7,750 bases of DNA from Acidobacteriaceae bacterium (lineage in GTDB: Bacteria > Acidobacteriota > Terriglobia > Terriglobales > Acidobacteriaceae). The stretch covers positions 316 through 8,065 of the forward strand of contig PLHN01000203.1 in NCBI GenBank assembly GCA_003139975.1. Reading direction: 5' to 3'. The notes beneath the pieces are model-generated. The model was not told the DNA's origin and did no database searches. It was given only the letters and a program-made list of their open reading frames with translations. Below, in pieces: positions 5,420 to 7,750 of the stretch; position 1 is the stretch's first letter; each line of letters begins with the position of its first letter. The position numbers and the translations under genes are program-made.

Positions 5420-6874
5420 CTAAGAACTGAGAACTGACAACTGAGAACTGCTTTCCGGAAGTCCCGCCGCCTTCCACGCGTCAAAGCCTCCCACAACGTT
5501 GACCACGTTACGATGCCCACCTCGCTCCAGCAGACTGCAAGCAATCATGCTGCGGAACCCGCTCTTGCAGTGGATGGCAACTGTCCCGCCCATTCCGATT
5601 TCAGGCATGCCGTGCGGAAACGCATCGAGCGCCCGCCACTCGGCCTGTGCGATGTGACCGGTATTCCATTCGCCTTCGCGACGCACATCGAGCACCGCGA
5701 TGCTCTCGGCCTTCCCGCCATCGTGCCCGGCACCGAGCCTCTGACAGAGTTCCTGCACCGAAATCTGTGGCGTAGTGAGCAACGGCAAACCGGCCTCCTG
5801 CCACTTGGTAATGCCGCCCGCCAGATACCCGCGCAACTCTTCGATGCCGACGCGCGCCAGGCGCATTCGCGCTTCTTCGACTTGCGTATCAGAAGCCCCT
5901 ACCAGCACCGGCCGGGAATGAATTCCGAGCGTTGCGCCCGCCCATGAAGCGAATTGTCCTGAAAGCGCAATGTTGACCGCCCCCGGCACGTGCCCAGCGG
6001 CAAATTCATCGCCCGGACGAACGTCGACCACGTAGGCCTCTTCATCCAGACAGGCCTGCACTTCCATTGGAGCGAGTGCCCGCAGAGGCGCGAGTTCTGT
6101 CAGAGCGGTCGCCCCGGAGCGATTGAGTTCTGCGTCTTCAAGAAAATATTCCGGCCGCGCTGGCAGATTCGCTGTCATCTGACGGATGAATTCATCCCGG
6201 CTCGCAATCTGCAGAGCATAGTTCGTCAGCCTTTCGGTGCCGACGGTCGAAGATTTCTCCGCGCGCATGGCGCGCCCGCAGAGCGAACCGGCCCCATGTG
6301 CCGGATAAACCAGCACGGCATCGGGCAGCGCCATCAATTTCTGGTGCAGGCTGTCATAAAGCAGTCCGGCAAGCTGTTGCGGAGTGTGTGTGCGCGAAAG
6401 ATCCGGCCGTCCCACATCGCCAATAAACAACGTATCGCCCGTCAGCACGGCCCAAGGCTGCGCCGGTTTACCGGTGGACGGCGCACCTGCGGACGTTGGC
6501 GACTTCTCTTCATCCGTGATCACAAGGCAAATGCTCTCCGGCGTATGCCCAGGTGTCTCGAGCGTGCGCAGGCTCACGCTGCCGACCCGCAGTTCAAATC
6601 CGTCGCGCAGCGCGACGTGAGGAAATCCCGCACCGGCCTGTGCTCCGATATATATCTTGGCGCCGGTTCGCGCCGCCAGTTCTTTGTGCCCGGAGACGAA
6701 ATCGGCGTGCAGATGAGTTTCAAGAATGTGCCGGATTTTGAGGTGCTGCTCTTCGGCCGCCTTCAGATAAATATCCACGTCACGTTGCGGATCGACCACG
6801 GCCGCTTCACCGTCGGAGCCGATCATGTACGAAGCATGCGCCAGGCAAGTGAGATAGAACTGTTCGAAATGCAT
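5420..6874 (-). CDS. Persulfide dioxygenase-like MBL-fold protein with two rhodanese domains (CstB-like layout)
   Basis: Predicted non-heme iron persulfide dioxygenase fused to rhodanese domains, used in the cytoplasm to oxidise and transfer persulfide sulfur (sulfide/polysulfide detoxification); 484 residues. The MBL domain (about 1-235) carries THLHADFVSGH at 53-63, PGH at 108-110, GDTLFIGDVGRPDL at 146-159 and PAH at 191-193; ETHE1-type enzymes bind iron with the first His, the PGH His and the GD Asp. Rhodanese 1 (about 268-365) has no Cys at its active loop (PVLVGASDT); rhodanese 2 (about 370-472) has C436 in HCKSGFRS. That inactive-then-active order matches CstB. A Pro/Ser/Gly-rich insert lies at about 123-140. 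The ATG at 6874 is preferred over GTG at 6889 because GGGGG lies six bases upstream and the protein then starts at the usual MHFEQ. The last nine or so residues come from a tandem repeat. Substrate is inferred from architecture. Confidence 0.9.
   Translation of the reverse strand: MHFEQFYLTCLAHASYMIGSDGEAAVVDPQRDVDIYLKAAEEQHLKIRHILETHLHADFVSGHKELAARTGAKIYIGAQAGAGFPHVALRDGFELRVGSVSLRTLETPGHTPESICLVITDEEKSPTSAGAPSTGKPAQPWAVLTGDTLFIGDVGRPDLSRTHTPQQLAGLLYDSLHQKLMALPDAVLVYPAHGAGSLCGRAMRAEKSSTVGTERLTNYALQIASRDEFIRQMTANLPARPEYFLEDAELNRSGATALTELAPLRALAPMEVQACLDEEAYVVDVRPGDEFAAGHVPGAVNIALSGQFASWAGATLGIHSRPVLVGASDTQVEEARMRLARVGIEELRGYLAGGITKWQEAGLPLLTTPQISVQELCQRLGAGHDGGKAESIAVLDVRREGEWNTGHIAQAEWRALDAFPHGMPEIGMGGTVAIHCKSGFRSMIACSLLERGGHRNVVNVVGGFDAWKAAGLPESSSQLSVLSS
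5424..5451. repeat. Four-unit 7-bp tandem repeat at the convergent gene ends
   Basis: The plus strand reads GAACTGA, GAACTGA, CAACTGA, then GAACTGC, four units of exactly seven bases. On the minus strand it encodes the last residues (SSQLSVLSS) of the MBL-rhodanese protein, with the TAG stop at 5422-5420 just beyond it. It therefore lies at the point where the two convergent genes meet. Heptamer arrays of this kind sit between genes in several bacterial groups, and I recall ACTGAGA-like ones from Acidobacteriota; this was not searched. Confidence 0.75.
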
Positions 6875-6880
6875 AGTGCG

Positions 6881-6885
6881 CCCCC
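6881..6885 (-). promoter_or_regulatory. Ribosome-binding site choosing the ATG at 6874
   Basis: On the minus strand GGGGG lies six bases before ATG 6874, the right distance for ribosome binding. The alternative GTG at 6889 would place this run inside the gene and add only five residues absent from the usual family start. Confidence 0.5.
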
Positions 6886-6925
6886 ACACGAACGCAGTAC
6901 CTAATGCCGGTTTCGATTCTAAACC

Positions 6926-7750
6926 CTACCGCGGTCTCACCAGCACCAGCGTGATGTCATCCGGTTGCTCCCCTTCTCCGATCCATTCATCGACCGCCGT
7001 GGTTACGAGCGCCGTGATTCGTTCGAGGGGCAAATGCCGGTTCTCACGCACAATTTGAATCAGTCGCTCTTCGCCAAACTCACCGTAATCGCTCTCTGGT
7101 TCCGTAACCCCGTCGGTGTAGGCAATCAGCAGGTCCCCACGGCGGAGCTGCACCGTTGCCTCAGGGAAGTCCATGTTGTCGAGCAAGCCGACCACCGTCC
7201 CACCACAATCCAGGAGCTGAGGAGAGCCGTCCTCAGAGATGAGAATAGGAGGAAGATGGCCGCCATTGGAATACGTGAGGCGGCGTGTAGCGCCGTCATA
7301 AACGCCGAGAAATAATGTGGCGTATTTGGCGTCGGGCGTGCTCTCGTAGAGGTGGTGATTGAGAAGACCCAGTAGAAGTGCCGGTGAAACCTCGGGGCTC
7401 GGGACATCGTTCGCAAAGGCCGTGCCTCGGCCGGCCTGCGTCGTACTCATGGTGGCAGGCTCAGGAACATGGAGACTGCCCTCGATGGTATAGGCGCGCA
7501 CGGCTGAGTGGATGGTCGCCATCAGCAGTGCCGCCGAAATTCCCTTCCCGCTGATGTCGCCCACCGCCAGAATCATTTTGTCGGAATTGAGCGTCAGAAA
7601 ATCGTAATAGTCTCCGCTCACGGTGCGGGCAGGACGGCAGAAGCCGTGTACCTCAAGCGATTCCAGTTGCGAGATTTCCTTCGGAAAGAGTTGCGCCTGC
7701 ACTTCCTGCGCGATCGACAGTTCGTTTTCCAGGCGCTGCTTTTCCTTCTG
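6926..7750 (-). CDS. RsbU/SpoIIE-type PP2C serine phosphatase, 5' end outside window
   Basis: Catalytic part of a PP2C-family phosphatase of the RsbU/SpoIIE type, which typically dephosphorylates an anti-sigma-factor antagonist in a partner-switching stress pathway. The frame is open to the right edge: 274 residues are visible, starting QKEKQRLENELSIAQEVQAQLFP, the usual coiled-coil linker between a sensor domain and the phosphatase. A GTG at 7702 falls inside that linker and is unlikely to be the start. Counting from base 7750, metal-site motifs are SGDYYDF near 45-51 and VGDISGKG at 63-70; later come YSNGGHLPP, LIAYTDGVTEP and EQPDDITLVLV at the C-terminus, so the enzyme looks active. A linker of about 30 residues (from LHVPEPATM to NDVPSPEV) interrupts the middle. 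The MBL-rhodanese gene follows after 51 bp on the same strand. The sensor domain is out of view and no antagonist or anti-sigma gene is in the window. Confidence 0.92.
   Translation of the reverse strand, partial: QKEKQRLENELSIAQEVQAQLFPKEISQLESLEVHGFCRPARTVSGDYYDFLTLNSDKMILAVGDISGKGISAALLMATIHSAVRAYTIEGSLHVPEPATMSTTQAGRGTAFANDVPSPEVSPALLLGLLNHHLYESTPDAKYATLFLGVYDGATRRLTYSNGGHLPPILISEDGSPQLLDCGGTVVGLLDNMDFPEATVQLRRGDLLIAYTDGVTEPESDYGEFGEERLIQIVRENRHLPLERITALVTTAVDEWIGEGEQPDDITLVLVRPR

Noticed and set aside
5990..6904. A 304-residue plus-strand open frame opposite the MBL-rhodanese gene.
   Set aside because: It mirrors a gene with clear catalytic motifs, is rich in Arg/His/Cys as antisense frames are, and resembles no family I know.
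7700..7702. GTG at 7702 as the start of the PP2C protein.
   Set aside because: The frame continues to the window edge with the usual coiled-coil linker residues, so the codon is internal.

Overview
The window is GC-rich, densely coded bacterial DNA with two gene blocks facing each other. Its dispersed repeats (a TGTCATtcCGAGCGaAGCG-type element and ACTGAGA-type heptamers), the gene types and the base composition fit the Acidobacteriota (Terriglobia/Koribacter-like). That assignment comes from memory of such genomes and was not searched.

Plus strand, 1-5376: the 3' part of a GAF-GGDEF diguanylate cyclase (open at the left edge) is followed 9 bp later by a dipeptide/oligopeptide-type ABC importer: permease 1 (DppB-like), permease 2 (DppC-like), a secreted family-5 solute-binding protein, and one ATPase with the C-terminal oligopeptide-type extension. 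Junctions are tight (9 bp, 7 bp, a 4-bp ATGA overlap, then 54 bp), so one transcript is likely. Only one ATPase is present, whereas many Dpp/Opp systems have two.

Minus strand, 7750-5420: the 3' part of an RsbU/SpoIIE-type PP2C phosphatase (open at the right edge) is followed 51 bp later by a metallo-beta-lactamase-fold protein with two rhodanese domains. It matches the persulfide dioxygenase-rhodanese layout known from CstB: the first rhodanese lacks the catalytic Cys and the second has it. The two blocks converge with a 43-bp gap.

The most unusual feature is that repeats form the ends of three proteins. A hairpin-forming repeat supplies the basic n-region of the binding protein's signal peptide as an 8-residue tandem duplication. 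A diverged copy, read in another frame, supplies the N-terminal extension of the ATPase. A 7-bp tandem repeat encodes the last nine or so residues of the persulfide dioxygenase-like protein. The pairing of a c-di-GMP enzyme with a peptide importer is a second point of interest. I see no RNA gene, CRISPR array, insertion sequence or phage, and no wholly new multigene system. No non-coding stretch exceeds 60 bp.
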